In this document: positions 7,768-18,321 of the stretch, piece by piece
Layout: each line of letters starts with the position of its first letter
How positions within the stretch are numbered: position 1 is the stretch's first letter
Origin: Chara braunii
Taxonomy: Eukaryota > Streptophyta > Charophyceae > Charales > Characeae
NCBI GenBank assembly: GCA_003427395.1
Contig: BFEA01000246.1
Span: 2,141,151 to 2,167,317 of the forward strand
Length of the DNA: 26,167 bases
Direction of reading: 5' to 3'
Position numbers and translations under genes: made by a program
The notes under the pieces: model-generated
What the model was told of the DNA's origin: nothing
The model's input: only the letters and a program-made list of their open reading frames with translations
Databases searched by the model: none

Positions 7768-10418
7768 CTACTCACACAACTCCTCCTGGTTCTGCCTGTA
7801 TAATTGGGTCCTGCCCCCATCTGGAGCTCGCTCCACTATCCTGCCCTGTCTGTCATAGAACTTGCCGTCGACCTCTGCAACCCGCCCCTTGGCCTTATCC
7901 CCGAGGAGCTCTGGGCAGTCCACGACTCTATGCCCTTCCTTCTTGCACCAAAAGCAGGAGGTGTTGTGCCATCGGGCAGTTTTCTTCTTTCTCCTCCGGG
8001 AACTCGATGCTGAAGGCGTCCCTATGGTCTCGGTGGTCACCTCATGACACAATGGTACCCCCATATGGTTCCGAGGTTCAGACTCCATAGCCTCAGCATC
8101 CTCACCCCCTCGCACGGCAGTACTCACTGGCACATGGTGCGTGTCGAACTCTTGGGATCCCTCCTCATGAGGCCTCTCCGTCGCAACCACATCCCCACAT
8201 GATCCTGACGGCTGAGAGCCCGCCACGGCGGCTGGCTCACTCATGACCTCCTGTTGCTGCTGACGCCCTGAGTCAGGTCCTCCTGAGTTCGTCCCTGTGG
8301 CCTAGGAGCCCAACTCCGTCCTCAACTCTCCCAGCCTTGGGGCGTAGTCTGGAGTGTCAAGCCTCTGACGCCTCTCCTGCGGTGTACCTGTCCCCATGGT
8401 TGCCGCCAGCTCATGCAAACGCGAGCCTCTGCTCTCCGTGGACATAGCCATAAGCGACTCCTGGGCGCCACCCTCCTCCTCGACTGAATCCAGAGGCACC
8501 TCCCCCATTGGCCCGGCCTGTGGAGGGGCCTCAACCGCTGCTCCCCGACTCGGCGAAGCCTGTATCCCTCGGCCCTGGCCATCGGCACCGGCTCGTCCCG
8601 TCTGGCTAGCCTCCCAGGCTGCCGAAAGCCTGTCCACGATGGCTGCCATCTCCCCAAATCTCCTCTCCCACTCAACTTCTCTGGCCTGGCTCCTCGCCCT
8701 TTCCTCGGCAAGCTGAGTAGTCAGGTGCTCCACCCCCCACTTTCCGGCCGCGAGCTCATCGCTGAGTAGGCTATACCGCTAGAAAGACGTAACCGCCACC
8801 TCACGTATCCTCTTATCTACACACTCGATTGCCATCTTTGTAGCAGAGAACCCCAAATCCCCCATCCCCCGCAGCTCATCCACCCTCTCGTCCACCTATC
8901 CTGCCTCTCGCGATCTTTGGCGGGCTGCATCCCTCTGGCTTTCGTATTTGGCCAACTCGTCGATCCTCTGCTCGCTCGTCTTGGGCTCGACCGGCGGCAT
9001 CGGCTCTATCCCTGCCGCCTCCATCTCAGCCTGCCTCGCGTGTATCTCGGCCAAGCGGACTCGTACCCTGGCGGTCTTCTCTTCGCGAGTTTCCTTTGAG
9101 GCCCTTTCCACTCGCGGCTCACGACCTTCTGGAGTTGATGCCATGGTACCTATCCCCTCGCCAGTACGCGGCAATGCCGGCGGTAGTCCCCCTGGTGCAG
9201 GTCCTCTGGTAACTGAGCTCTCGATCGCATGCGTGGCCGATGGCAAGTCAGGGAGTACTTCCACCCTTGCTCCCTCACACGCTCCCTGATCCTCCATCTC
9301 CGCCTCCTGCTCAGGTGTAGCAGCGGCCTCAGGGGAAAGCTCTGGGACCTCCTCACAATCTGGCTCAGGAACCCCCTCTGGCCAGGACTGTTCCGCTGGC
9401 TCTGGGACTGGGGTGCATGGAGGGGTATCGTCTCCGACCGTGATCACCTCCTGAACCTGAGGTTATACCGGGTCCGGCCGCTCGGCTTCCATCTCAGGAT
9501 CATGCGGCCCCCCTCGGTCTCGCATGTCCGTCTCCGTCCCGAGGTCCAGAGGCTCCTCTAATGGTACATAGCGCGCCGGCTCAGTTGAGCCCTCCCCCAA
9601 CCGTGAGGCCTCCCATCGAGATACGTCAAGGTGAGTCGCTAAGCTCCGGAATGGCGTCTCCCATGGTATGTCCGGCTCATGCCCTGATGGCGACAGTGAA
9701 GGCGGCCTCAGCTCCTCACTCGTAATCCGCCGAAACTCAACTGCCCGGAGACCACAAGCAGGGAACGACTCCCCTTCCGGTGTGATGGGGCCCTCCTCCT
9801 CTCTCTGGCCAGCCCCGCCTCTCTCGGCGCCGGTTCCCTTGGCCTCTTGCTTCGCCTTCACCTCTCGACCCTGGGTTCGGGCCTCTCACGCTCAAGCCGT
9901 CCAAACACCCTCCTGAGCTGAGCCTGGCAGTCCTCCCAGTCTCGCGCCCTCTCTTGGACCTGTCTGGCTACTGGCCTCTCTGCCCCCCTAGTCCAGATAA
10001 GTAGGGCCTGCATCCACTCCTCCTTCGCTATCCCCTGACTCAGCATATAATGCTCGTATGCGGGAATAAACTCCTTCGCGTTCCCCTCCTCCAATCGAAT
10101 GGGCATGCCATCACGTCCTCTAGGGGAAACTCTCAACCTCTGCATCCCGGCCTCCACATCTGGCCAAGTCAGGGCCTCCTCACATATCTGAGCGACAGGC
10201 TCCTCGAACCGCCCTATCCCCCTCAAATGGTGGATCCGCTCTACCACTGACCATCCTCTCTGGGCCGCATGATCCCGACACACATCCAGGAAAAGCTCAA
10301 TGTTGTCGTCATCGAACTCTGGCATAGGCTCTCTCCTAGGCGGCCCGTGCTGCTCGCCTTTCCCAGATGCCCTCTGTGACCCCTGCCGCGACCGCGCGTC
10401 CCTCCCGCCCCTCTGCAT
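7768..10418 (-). pseudogene. ORF3: gag-like protein with a C-terminal zinc knuckle, broken
   Basis: The likely start is the ATG at 10418, 23 nt after a splice-acceptor-like sequence. The N-terminal part is Arg/Gly-rich. A helical domain (DDDNIELFLD, then a WTRGAERP segment) follows, then a long Pro/Glu-rich stretch, a coiled-coil segment (LAEERARSQAREVEWERRFG), a basic SRRRKKK patch, and a CX2CX4HX4C knuckle at 7915-7956. No signal peptide or membrane segment is seen, so it is not envelope-like. Frame changes near 9860-9890, and stops occur at 9463, 8896, 8779 and 8302; the frame resumes after each. 7768 may be the natural stop. Role unknown; a second nucleic-acid-binding structural protein is my inference. 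Confidence 0.7.
7915..7956 (-). other. CCHC zinc knuckle of ORF3
   Basis: CFWCKKEGHRVVDC fits CX2CX4HX4C exactly. This is the nucleocapsid-type knuckle of Gag proteins that binds nucleic acid. It is the second such motif in the element; the first is at 15803-15844. Confidence 0.85.
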
Positions 10419-10440
10419 GGCTGCCTTCGAAAAGTCAGAC

Positions 10441-10620
10441 CTGCACAACAGGCGAAAGACAACAAACAGGCACATGGCAGGGTCAGCAACTGAGCTTATT
10501 GGCCTAGGAAGGTCCCATACACATCCTCCACCCATCCATCCTAATCCCGCCTCCCAATCATCCAGCATGTGTGATACCTGGGCAGGGTTTTACCCCTAAA
10601 AAGATCTAGTGGTCCCTTAC
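10441..10620 (-). other. Possible intron between pol and ORF3
   Basis: On the minus strand the pol stop codon TAG (10623-10621) is followed at once by GTAAGG, a good 5' splice site. A pyrimidine-rich tract ending TGTGCAG stops at 10441, just before the ORF3 ATG. The interval is 180 nt. Direct splicing does not fuse pol to ORF3 in frame, so the acceptor might instead be used from a leader donor to make a separate ORF3 mRNA. Splice signals only. Confidence 0.35.
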
Positions 10621-11995
10621 CTATTCCCTGGCCACAAACTTTTTCAGCCTCGTCCCTGATACCCAGTCCCGCCACCCCGCCCCATCCAACTCTTCGATCT
10701 GATAGGCCCCAAACTCGCCACATCGCACGATCCTATAAGGTCCCAACCATCGTTTATCAAGCTTTTTGGACCATTGTTTTTCCAGCGAGGAGTCATACAA
10801 CAACACTGCATTTCCAACTTTCAACGGATCCTTTCTTACACGGGTCATCTGGTCACATCTCATCTTGTCTTCCATGCGCCTCCTCTCTACCTGACCAGCG
10901 GCCTCCCGCAACCGTTCTTCAACAACTCCCACTTGTTGTGCCCGAATATCGAGCAGCTCTTCAAAAGACAGGTTCACTTCTAGGTCCTGGCGCCTCCACG
11001 TCTTCATGAAACTCTCTATGGGAAAGGTGGCATGCCTTCTGTACTATAGTGTGGCTGGCGCATACTTGGTAGTCATTTTTATTGTAACGTTCTCCACGAA
11101 GAAAGCCGCTCGCAAGAACTTCGGCCACTGAGCCGGCCTACCCTCCGTCCACTTAGCCAAGAGGTTTGTGATGGTACTGTGCCTCCTCTCCACATGTGCA
11201 TTCCCTTGCGGGTGCGTGGCCGTAGTGTAGTTAGCCATTACGCCATACCCAGCAAGCAAGGTTCGCACCTCATTGCAGGTGAATTCCGAACCTCGGTCCA
11301 TCACGAACTCTTTGACAAAGGGATAACGCAGGTAGTACTCCTCGATGCAATTTGCCAAAACCGGGACGGTCTTCATCCGAATAGCCCGACCGTCCACAAA
11401 CCCAGTAAGGTTATCTCGTGCATCGAAGATGTAATTACACCCATTCTCGCCAGCTGGCATGAACAACAGGTTCAGGTGCACGACCGCACCCACTTCCCTC
11501 TCCAACCTTGGGTGCAGGGGTTCCCCTGACCTTTGCGCTGACCCCTCTTGGCAAGGTACACAGGACTGACAGTATTTGATGACCATAGTCAACATCCCGT
11601 CCCAATGGTACAATTCGCTTATCTTTGCGCACATGGCACTAATCCCTCTTTGCCCCCCTGCTATACCGTCATGTAGGGCTGCTATGACATCGATCTGCCG
11701 GTTCCTCCCACATACAATCCTCTTGGGGTTTCCGACCTGCCGCTTTATAAACAGATGGTCGTCTCTTACTACGTAGAGATGACTCATCTTGTGGGCTTTA
11801 GCACTCGCGTCCCTATCCCTTATCTCGCATGACAGGAATAATCCCAACTCTCGATAGATCCCGTCATACTCTTCTGTGCGAAAGGCCTCCCTGATCTCTC
11901 CCTCCTCGAACTCATCGTCCTGGCTTTCAGGAACAAGAATTTCACTTTCCTCAGGATCAAATGAGTTCCTCTGGTTAAAGTTCCCCTCAGGAGTG
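10621..11995 (-). pseudogene. Integrase, inactivated
   Basis: The N-terminal HHCC finger keeps the first His and the CQSC pair, but the second His is Gln (codon 11650-11652). The catalytic core has the DDE layout: Asn where the first Asp is expected (codon 11470-11472), then 57 residues, Asp in MDRGSEF, then 35 residues, Glu in HVERRH. The C-terminal GPY-type region (WLGPYRIV) is present. A TAG interrupts the frame at 11044-11046, and reading resumes in the same frame to the stop at 10621. The upstream end is joined to RNase H by a frameshift near 11990. Together the lost Asp, lost His and stop make it inactive. Confidence 0.88.
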
Positions 11996-14036
11996 TATTA
12001 GTGAGCAAATACATCCCTCCCATTAATTGCTCATGCTCCTCCACCTGAGTTGGGCCCTCCTCTATCGTCCTTACTTCTTCCGCCAGACTATGTGTACCCG
12101 CCAATGCCAACTTCATCATCCAGCCAACATCCTTACTCCCCCACGGATCTTCCTCCTGGAAGGGCTTGAGGACCAATTCCTCCTTTCGTTCGTATCCCCT
12201 TAGCGCTAGCCATATGGGGTGTGTGACGCAGCTAGGCACCCTCAACGACCATTCGTTTATGTGGAGGCGAACGTCCTCCTCTTGATCCAAGAACCCGTCG
12301 ACTGGTGGGGTGTCCTCAACTGACTCCTGATCCACCCCTTCCCAGTTGATACGGCTCAGCCCATCTGCCTTGTTCTTGTCCTCTGGAATTCTCCCCAGCT
12401 CAAAGTTAAACATCCAAATGTAGGGTAGCCATCTCGCGATGGTTGGGTCAGATGAAGTATAACTCTTCAGAGAACAAACAAGCGCAGTAGGGTCCACCCT
12501 CAAAATAAGCCTCCTGCCAAAAATATAGTTCCGGAAGGTCCTTAGGCAATGGAGTACTGCCAACGTCTCCTTCTTAAACTGAGAGTAATTCCTCTCAGTT
12601 GTATTGAGGGTACGACTTTCAAACTTTAACGGCCTCTCCTTCCCCTCAACATCTGCCTGAATCAGGACCCCTCCCAAGGCAGTTGGCCCAGCGTCCGTCT
12701 CGACAATGAATGGTTTTTCCTCCGTGGCCTCATAGTTTGGCGCTCCCAACACCAAACCTCCTTCCTTAAACTCTGCCTTCATCCTGTCCATGGCCTTCTC
12801 CTGGTCTTCATCCCAAACCCACTCCTGGTCTTCATCCCAAACCCACTCCTGGTCCTGGCGCACCAACTTTCTCAAATGCTCCATCTTGGCGGCAAAGTCC
12901 TTCACGAAGCTCCTCCAAAAGCCACCGGTCCCAAGGAAACTCCTTACGTCTGTTATTGAGTGGAATGGCGCTGGCCACTCAAGAATTTTGTCCGTCTTCT
13001 TTACGTTTGGCCTTTGCCCCTTCTCATTACAGACAAAACCCAGAATTGTGGCCTCCCTCATGCAGTTCTTCGACTTGGGACCACTTGCCGTCAGGTTGTG
13101 CTCTTCTAGCAGACTCAGAATCTGGTCAATGTCTTGGACATGCTTCCAAACGAATCGCCTCAACCCAGGCATCGCTTCATCTTCCTCCTTCTCCTTTGGA
13201 CCCTTAACCGCCAGATCGTCAATGTAGGGCTAGATGATATGTGGACTAACTGTCTGCATGACCTTAATCATGTGCCTTTGCACCATCGCCACCGAATTAG
13301 TCCACCCCTAAGGGGCTACATTCATGTGGATCAGCCCCCTTGGCGTATGCATTGTCGTCACCGGCCTATCTGGCGGATATATAGGAAACTGGTCGTACCC
13401 AGAATAAAGGTCTATAAGTGAGATTATAGGCCTCCCTGCGCATGACTCTGACAGGGCGTCCGCGTTTGGCAATCCTCCCGCGTCCCATACTGTCACCGCA
13501 TTCAATCGTTGCAGGTCTTGCACCCATCGTAGCATCCCGTTTGGCTTAATGAAGCAAAACCAAGGGGAGGCATACGGCCCACTGGAGTAGTCGGCCACGT
13601 GCGTCCGCATCTTGCCGTCCAGGTAATCCACCACCTTCTTTTCCTCATCCGGATTCGGATATCGCGTGCCCCTCAAATTCCACGGCTCGTGTGGGACGGT
13701 ATGGACTCGTATCATTGGGATCTTATCTACGTCTAGCCTTCCACGCTCGTCGTCATTAAACGCATATGCGCAATGCCTTCTCTTCATGGTCTCCACCACC
13801 AAGGTCCTCTCCTGAGGTGAAAGGAAGCCAGGTTCGTCAATTATCAGCCTCTCTTCACTCTCATCATTGATACGGCACGGCCCTGCCTGCGCATGCTCCC
13901 ACACACGTCTTATCAGCCCTCGCTCCCGCTCATAATAGGCTTCCTCATCCTCCGTGACAAACACGGGGACCGGGCGACACTTCTTATCTATAGTCTTGTA
14001 CCGCCTTTGGGAGCCCTGCTTAAGCCCTCCCCTAAA
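11985..14036 (-). pseudogene. Reverse transcriptase and RNase H, broken
   Basis: The RT palm shows SPWFCFIKPNG, LIDLYSGYDQF (first catalytic Asp) and the YIDD box at 13215-13226. In-frame TAG codons at 13308-13310 and 13230-13232 split it just before YIDD. The connection has SFLGTGGFWRSFVKDF. RNase H shows VETDAGPTALGGVL, KKETLAVLHCLRTFRNY and a closing KNKADGLSRINW. The frame differs from the protease frame; the shift lies near 14034-14039, where the plus strand has a run of six A. A second shift near 11990 leads into integrase. The domain order and spacing are normal for gypsy elements. A 24-bp tandem duplication lies between RT and RNase H. Confidence 0.9.
12801..12848 (-). repeat. 24-bp tandem duplication in pol
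   Basis: Two exact 24-bp copies (12801-12824 and 12825-12848) duplicate eight residues (WVWDEDQE) in frame, between RT and RNase H. It looks like a recent slippage event in this copy. Confidence 0.9.
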
Positions 14037-14743
14037 AAAGGCCGACTTGTCGTTCGGGCCTGGGCCATCGCAGAGTCTCCCCTCCTTCCTGGAAGCCGAT
14101 ATATCAGCTCCACCTCTCCCATCTGAGGGTTTTCCAGGACCTGCTCTGTCAACGCCTTTGTGGCCTCGGGGTCCGCCATATCATGTGTCGCCACTACGTC
14201 CATCGCCTTATTTACATCGTTAAGGCTCAAAGACAATACCCCGGCCGCCCCTTCCTCCTCTTGTTCCTCCCGGAGCCTTCGTCGCGCGTACTCAGACTCC
14301 TCGAAGGTAAAGGAGGTGAGGTTGAGCCTGTTCCTCCCACTTTCGGGTCCTGTGTTCCGGCACTTGATGATCTCGTAGTTCCCACAGGCTGGATCGGATA
14401 GGGTCAGGATCATCGTCCCCTCATGCCTGTTGAAGACCAAAGTCTCCGTTCGGCGGAGGAACGACCTCCCCAGAAGGATAGGGTGATCGACATCGGGCAT
14501 GACGAAGAAGCACGTTCGTGCCCTTACCCTCCCAATTCCCACCATCACGTTAGACGCGGTGCTGCAGAAAATTGCCTTACAATTGGCGTCATGCAACACA
14601 CCATGATCTGAGTCGACAACTTCCAGCCCTAGCATGGTCGCATCTCGCTCCCGAATAATGTTCATCTCAGCGCCCGTGTCCACCATTGCGATGCTCGGCT
14701 GGTCCCTCACCTTCAGATCCACCAACCCACACGCCACACATTT
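14037..14743 (-). pseudogene. Retropepsin-like aspartic protease
   Basis: Starts after a TGA at 14744-14746 in the gag-pol frame. The active-site motif is VDTGAEMN, with DTGA at 14669-14680. A downstream HPILLGRSFL matches the second conserved hydrophobic-Gly motif of retropepsins. After the protease comes a charged linker leading to RT; the frame is lost near 14036. Upstream it carries CVACG and LKVRDQ. It would cut the Gag-Pol polyprotein during particle maturation. The protease itself is open, but no full polyprotein can be made. Confidence 0.85.
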
Positions 14744-14746
14744 TCA

Positions 14747-15772
14747 ATCCATCCTGGTGCCCGCCTCTGTCCATTTTATCTCCCTGGGCAAAATCGTGCT
14801 CAGGTGGACGTTGGGCACTAACCTTCGTGAGAGCCTCCCTTTCAGCTCACCACGGAGCCTTGGTGCCGACGCCAAGATGTCTTTCATATTCATCAGATCA
14901 TTGTGACCCTCCAGGAGCTTGTCCACCATTCGCTCCACGTCAAAGCCCCCCTCCAGCCGGACTGCGTACTTCTTCCTTTTTGGCACGCCGTCGTGCAGGC
15001 CCGTCTCCGCCTCTCCCTGAATTCCTCTCTTCTTGGCCCTCTGCTCGGCTCGCCGGTCCTCCTCCTGCCGGAGCCTCTCATCCTCTTTGTCATCAACTTC
15101 CTCTTCCTCCTCCTGGACCTCCACCACTTCCTTTCTGCATCCAGTCTCAGGTTCCCTGCGAGGAGGGGCTCGGCCAGGTGCCTGGCTGGACCCTTGACTA
15201 GCGGTAGCCTTACTTTGGCCCCTAGTCTGCGCGGTCTGTGGCACCCTTCCATGCGACGTAGGTGGCCTGAAGGTCATCCCTGACCTAGGACCTGCCCCGA
15301 CTGTCGCCACGCCTGGACACCCTTGCGGTCCTGATGACGACTACGGGCCGGACCCATAGAGCATCACTTCAGGGAGGCTCATTTCCCACTCCCGGGCCTC
15401 ATCGCACATCACCCTCAATCGTTCCTGGTACCTGCCGACCTTTGCAAGCAGGTCCTCCATCCTTTCCAGGATGGTCGAAGTGGACTCTCTCACCACTTCC
15501 AACCCCTCGTCGTCCGACTCAACGACTATAGGCTCTTCCTTTATAGTCCCTGCCTTTAGTCGTTAAGTCACCTCCTCACTCTCATCCACAATCTCTTCAA
15601 TCCTCACACCCGGATCCTCTCTTTCTTGCCATATTCTGAACATTGCTGGGGCGGCTCGTGGCCATGCCGCCGCTCGCCTAAGGGTCTCTTGCCTGATCCC
15701 CCCCAGGATCTTGGGATCAATGTGCTTCCCCCACCTATCGTATATGTCCCCGTCCATACAAGAGGAGATCAA
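14747..15772 (-). pseudogene. Gag-pol linker, acidic and coiled-coil, with stops
   Basis: This stretch stays in the gag frame from the zinc knuckle to the protease. It is interrupted by TAA (15563-15565) and TAG (15341-15343), with a TGA (15773-15775) on its gag side and another (14744-14746) on its protease side. It is rich in Glu, Arg and Lys (EEEEEVDDKEDERLRQEEDR), consistent with a coiled coil, with a Pro/Ser/Thr-rich part near 15200. No enzyme motif is seen. Continuity of frame on both sides shows that gag and protease were once a single polyprotein. Confidence 0.7.
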
Positions 15773-15775
15773 TCA

Positions 15776-17197
15776 TGCCAGCTCGTCGTCCCGCCGTTGT
15801 TGGCAGAACCGTATGGTGTGCCCCACCTCGCCACAATGCCAACAAGTTGCATTCCGCCAATCGAAGCGAGGCCTCCCGTACCCTTGGCCATCTTGGTTCT
15901 GACCCCCCTGACAATTCCAACCTCCCCCACGGCCTCCTCCACTTCCTCCTCGCCCCCGGCCACCCCCTCCTCGACCCCCTTGGCCCCGACCCCCATTGCC
16001 TTGCCCGCCTTGTCCTTGGTTCCCTCCTCCGGCCATGCTAGCCTGCGAGGCCTGTTGGGAGGGCGGCGATTAGGCCACAAACTGGCCTTGAGTCGCTGGG
16101 TAGCTCGGGGGAGCCATACTTGCCGATTGGCCCGAATAGGGGACCATGTGTCCCGTGTGGGCTTGACTCCCTCCACATGAGACACAGTGGTTGCAACTGG
16201 GCCAGGGCGCGGACTGACAATGCGGCACCCAGTGTCCGCAAGCTGGTGACGGCCCCATGTGCCACGGTCCCGCTGGCGCTGGCGTGGCCGCGGCGACAGG
16301 CGGCTGTGCGGCAATGGCTTGGGGAGCCTGCCCCTTCCCTGATCCCTGCCCTCCCAGCAGCAGGTTGCGTTGCTTCTTCTGGGCCTTAGTCAGGGCTTGG
16401 AAACCCGTCTCCCCTCCGCCGTAGTCTTCGCGCCCAGCCTCCTCATCTACTGCCCCTGAGGCCCGGCCTTGCGCCACAGTCACCCCTCTTTTCTGTATTT
16501 CTGCCTCATTGTCATACCCCAGCGCCGCCAACACGTCCGTGACGATCCTCTTCACCCCTGGGGTCCCGGATGCGGTAGCATCCCTTTCCTTCCTCTTACG
16601 CCTCTGCAGCCGCATCTGGTGCTGTTCTACCTGGTCCGAACTCCCCTCTTCCACTCCTTTGTCTATAGTTGTCCAGGTGAGCTTCTCACTCCCTTCCCCA
16701 TGCTTTGTCAACTCTGCGGCCTCCGAGCCCGTAAGCAACCCCAGAAATGTGGCGCATTGCGCCTCCTCCGAAATCCCGTGCACTTTCCTCGCCTTTTTCT
16801 TGAATTCGTGCACGAACGCCCCGATCGTGGAAAAGTCGTCTTTGTTCATGGCTTCCAAGTCCGCCATGGTCAACAACCCATCCCCCAATCTGTACTTCCT
16901 TAGCATCATGTCCCTGAACCTTGCCCAACTACCATTTGCTGCATCCACCACCCTACCCACCTCCTGATGGTGGCTATGAAGGACGTATCTCATGATACGT
17001 TGGAATCTTACTTCATCTGCCAACGCCACCAGTGCCTGCTCAATCAGGTCTAGCCAATCAGACACCCAATCTCCCTTGAAATGAAACGTATCAACCTTCG
17101 GGACATTGCTCGGCGCTCTCTCGCGCTTATCCAAGGCATCGATAAGCTCGTCGAGTGTCACGCACTTTCCCCCGCCGTCCGCCATCTCCTCTGGCAT
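15776..17197 (-). pseudogene. gag: Gag (capsid plus CCHC nucleocapsid), one internal stop
   Basis: The start is the ATG at 17197, in an AAA-ATG context. The capsid-like region carries FHFKGDWVSDWLDLIEQAL and FSTIGAFVHEFKKKARKVHGI, typical of retrotransposon gag domains. A Pro/Ala/Cys/His-rich stretch follows, then an in-frame TAA (16070-16072). Reading continues into a Gly/Arg-rich region and a CX2CX4HX4C knuckle (CWHCGEVGHTIRFC, 15803-15844). A TGA at 15773-15775 follows. Gag packages element RNA; this copy would give only a shortened product lacking the knuckle. Confidence 0.87.
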
Positions 17198-17227
17198 TTT
17201 GATCAACCGCCTTCAGCTTCAATCTTC

Positions 17228-17538
17228 CTGTTATAAGAAACGATAGGACGAAAGGCCCCACTCAGCAGTTCAATCCCTCACGATCCTATCGGGTTGACCC
17301 CTTAAACACCCAATGCTCCAGACCTGGCAGACATTTCTTTTCCTATTTCCCTTAGGCTCACCCAGATAAGGCCTATCCTTACCATAGAGTCTCCTCACAC
17401 ACTCGCCTCATCCGCGCCATCAGCCAAGCCGCCAATCAATCAATTATTCATAGCTACAGTCATATAGACCACCGCACAATCCATCTCATAGTCTTCCCCT
17501 TATCCACTCATATGCCTAGTTCTCCCCCATTCCCTTAC
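17228..17538 (-). other. Possible leader intron of element G
   Basis: On the minus strand CCAG followed by GTAAGGG (intron from 17538) is a strong donor, 42 nt past the PBS. A pyrimidine-rich stretch ending in AACAG stops at 17228, and the gag ATG is 31 nt further. Length is 311 nt. It would shorten the 5' leader. Splice signals only. Confidence 0.35.
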
Positions 17539-17579
17539 CTGGATGTTGTTCCACCAGGGACAACGGTAGGCTTTCGTTA

Positions 17580-17597
17580 TCCCCGGCAACAACGCCA
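17580..17597 (-). other. Primer-binding site, tRNA-Asp type
   Basis: The plus strand reads tccccggcaacaacgcca, which matches 16 of 18 bases of the plant tRNA-Asp 3' end as I recall it (the two differing bases are central). It lies two bases from the LTR terminus at 17600, on the correct side for a minus-strand element whose gag starts at 17197. The tRNA-Asp primer is used by several plant gypsy lineages. Confidence 0.75.
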
Positions 17598-17740
17598 CCT
17601 GTCGTGCGCATCAGTCCGGCACCTCGCGTGGCAGTGCGGGACCCTCTCGGCCACGTCACGCAGGAGTTGGACCAACCTCGACACGAACATGCAAATGGAG
17701 CTTCCTTAGGCCGCTCCGGCCGAGTGCGCCAGCCATACCT

Positions 17741-17777
17741 CTCGCGAGCCCCTATGACAGGATAGGGCCTTCGCGAG
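17741..17777. repeat. Two-part hairpin with GACAGG loop in the G LTR
   Basis: Outer arms are CTCGCGA (17741-17747) and TCGCGAG (17771-17777). Inner arms are CCCTAT (17750-17755) and ATAGGG (17762-17767). The loop is gacagg. The related LTR at 21172-21207 has the same loop but partly different, still pairing arms. Confidence 0.8.
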
Positions 17778-18125
17778 GCACAACTTACCTCCACCTTACG
17801 GGAGTTGTCACCTCCCCTCGGTGGGCGTATCCCTGCCGAGCTACCAGTCCACAATACGAAAGCTAATCAGTTGCAATCGCAGAGGTGGACCAGCCGAGGG
17901 CGTTTCTTGTTCGCCGTAGCATAGGGGGTACGCGCGGTAATACACCTATCGGACCCGCACGCGAACCGACATCTTGGGGGGGTTGAGGTCCCAAGCGCGA
18001 CTCGTCGTCGGTCGACTAGGACGCATCCCACACACCACGAGCACACCACTTTACGAACACAAAAATAAAACACACACACACACATCAAACAACGCAATAA
18101 CACTCCTAGTCCCTTAGTAGTCATT

Positions 18126-18224
18126 CCATAACTCTTGGATGCGGAAATCGGATAGGCGTCACACGTGAAACTCGATATAAAACCACACGGACGCAGGGCT
18201 ATCTCATATCGACTCGCAATGCGA
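18126..18224. repeat. Internal LTR duplication, copy 1
   Basis: Matches 18628-18726 at a constant offset of 502 (ccataac, ataaaacc, cgcagg and atgc are all in register). Divergence is substantial, so the duplication is old. Confidence 0.7.
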
Positions 18225-18277
18225 ATGTGCGCAAGCAGTCACGATGATGGTGTACTATGTGGTACCCACACTCGCGC

Positions 18278-18321
18278 GACCCTCGTTAATCTCGAGGGTC
18301 CCGTTCGACACTCAAGTGTCG
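18278..18321. repeat. Two adjacent perfect hairpins in the G LTR
   Basis: GACCCTCG/CGAGGGTC with loop ttaatct (18278-18300) is followed by CGACACT/AGTGTCG with a 2-base loop (18306-18321). A third, imperfect one of about 12 pairs lies at 18389-18420. Confidence 0.8.

Noticed and set aside
7661-17000. Many plus-strand open frames over gag, pol and ORF3
   Set aside because: They mirror the opposite strand of real coding sequence, and none shows a domain.
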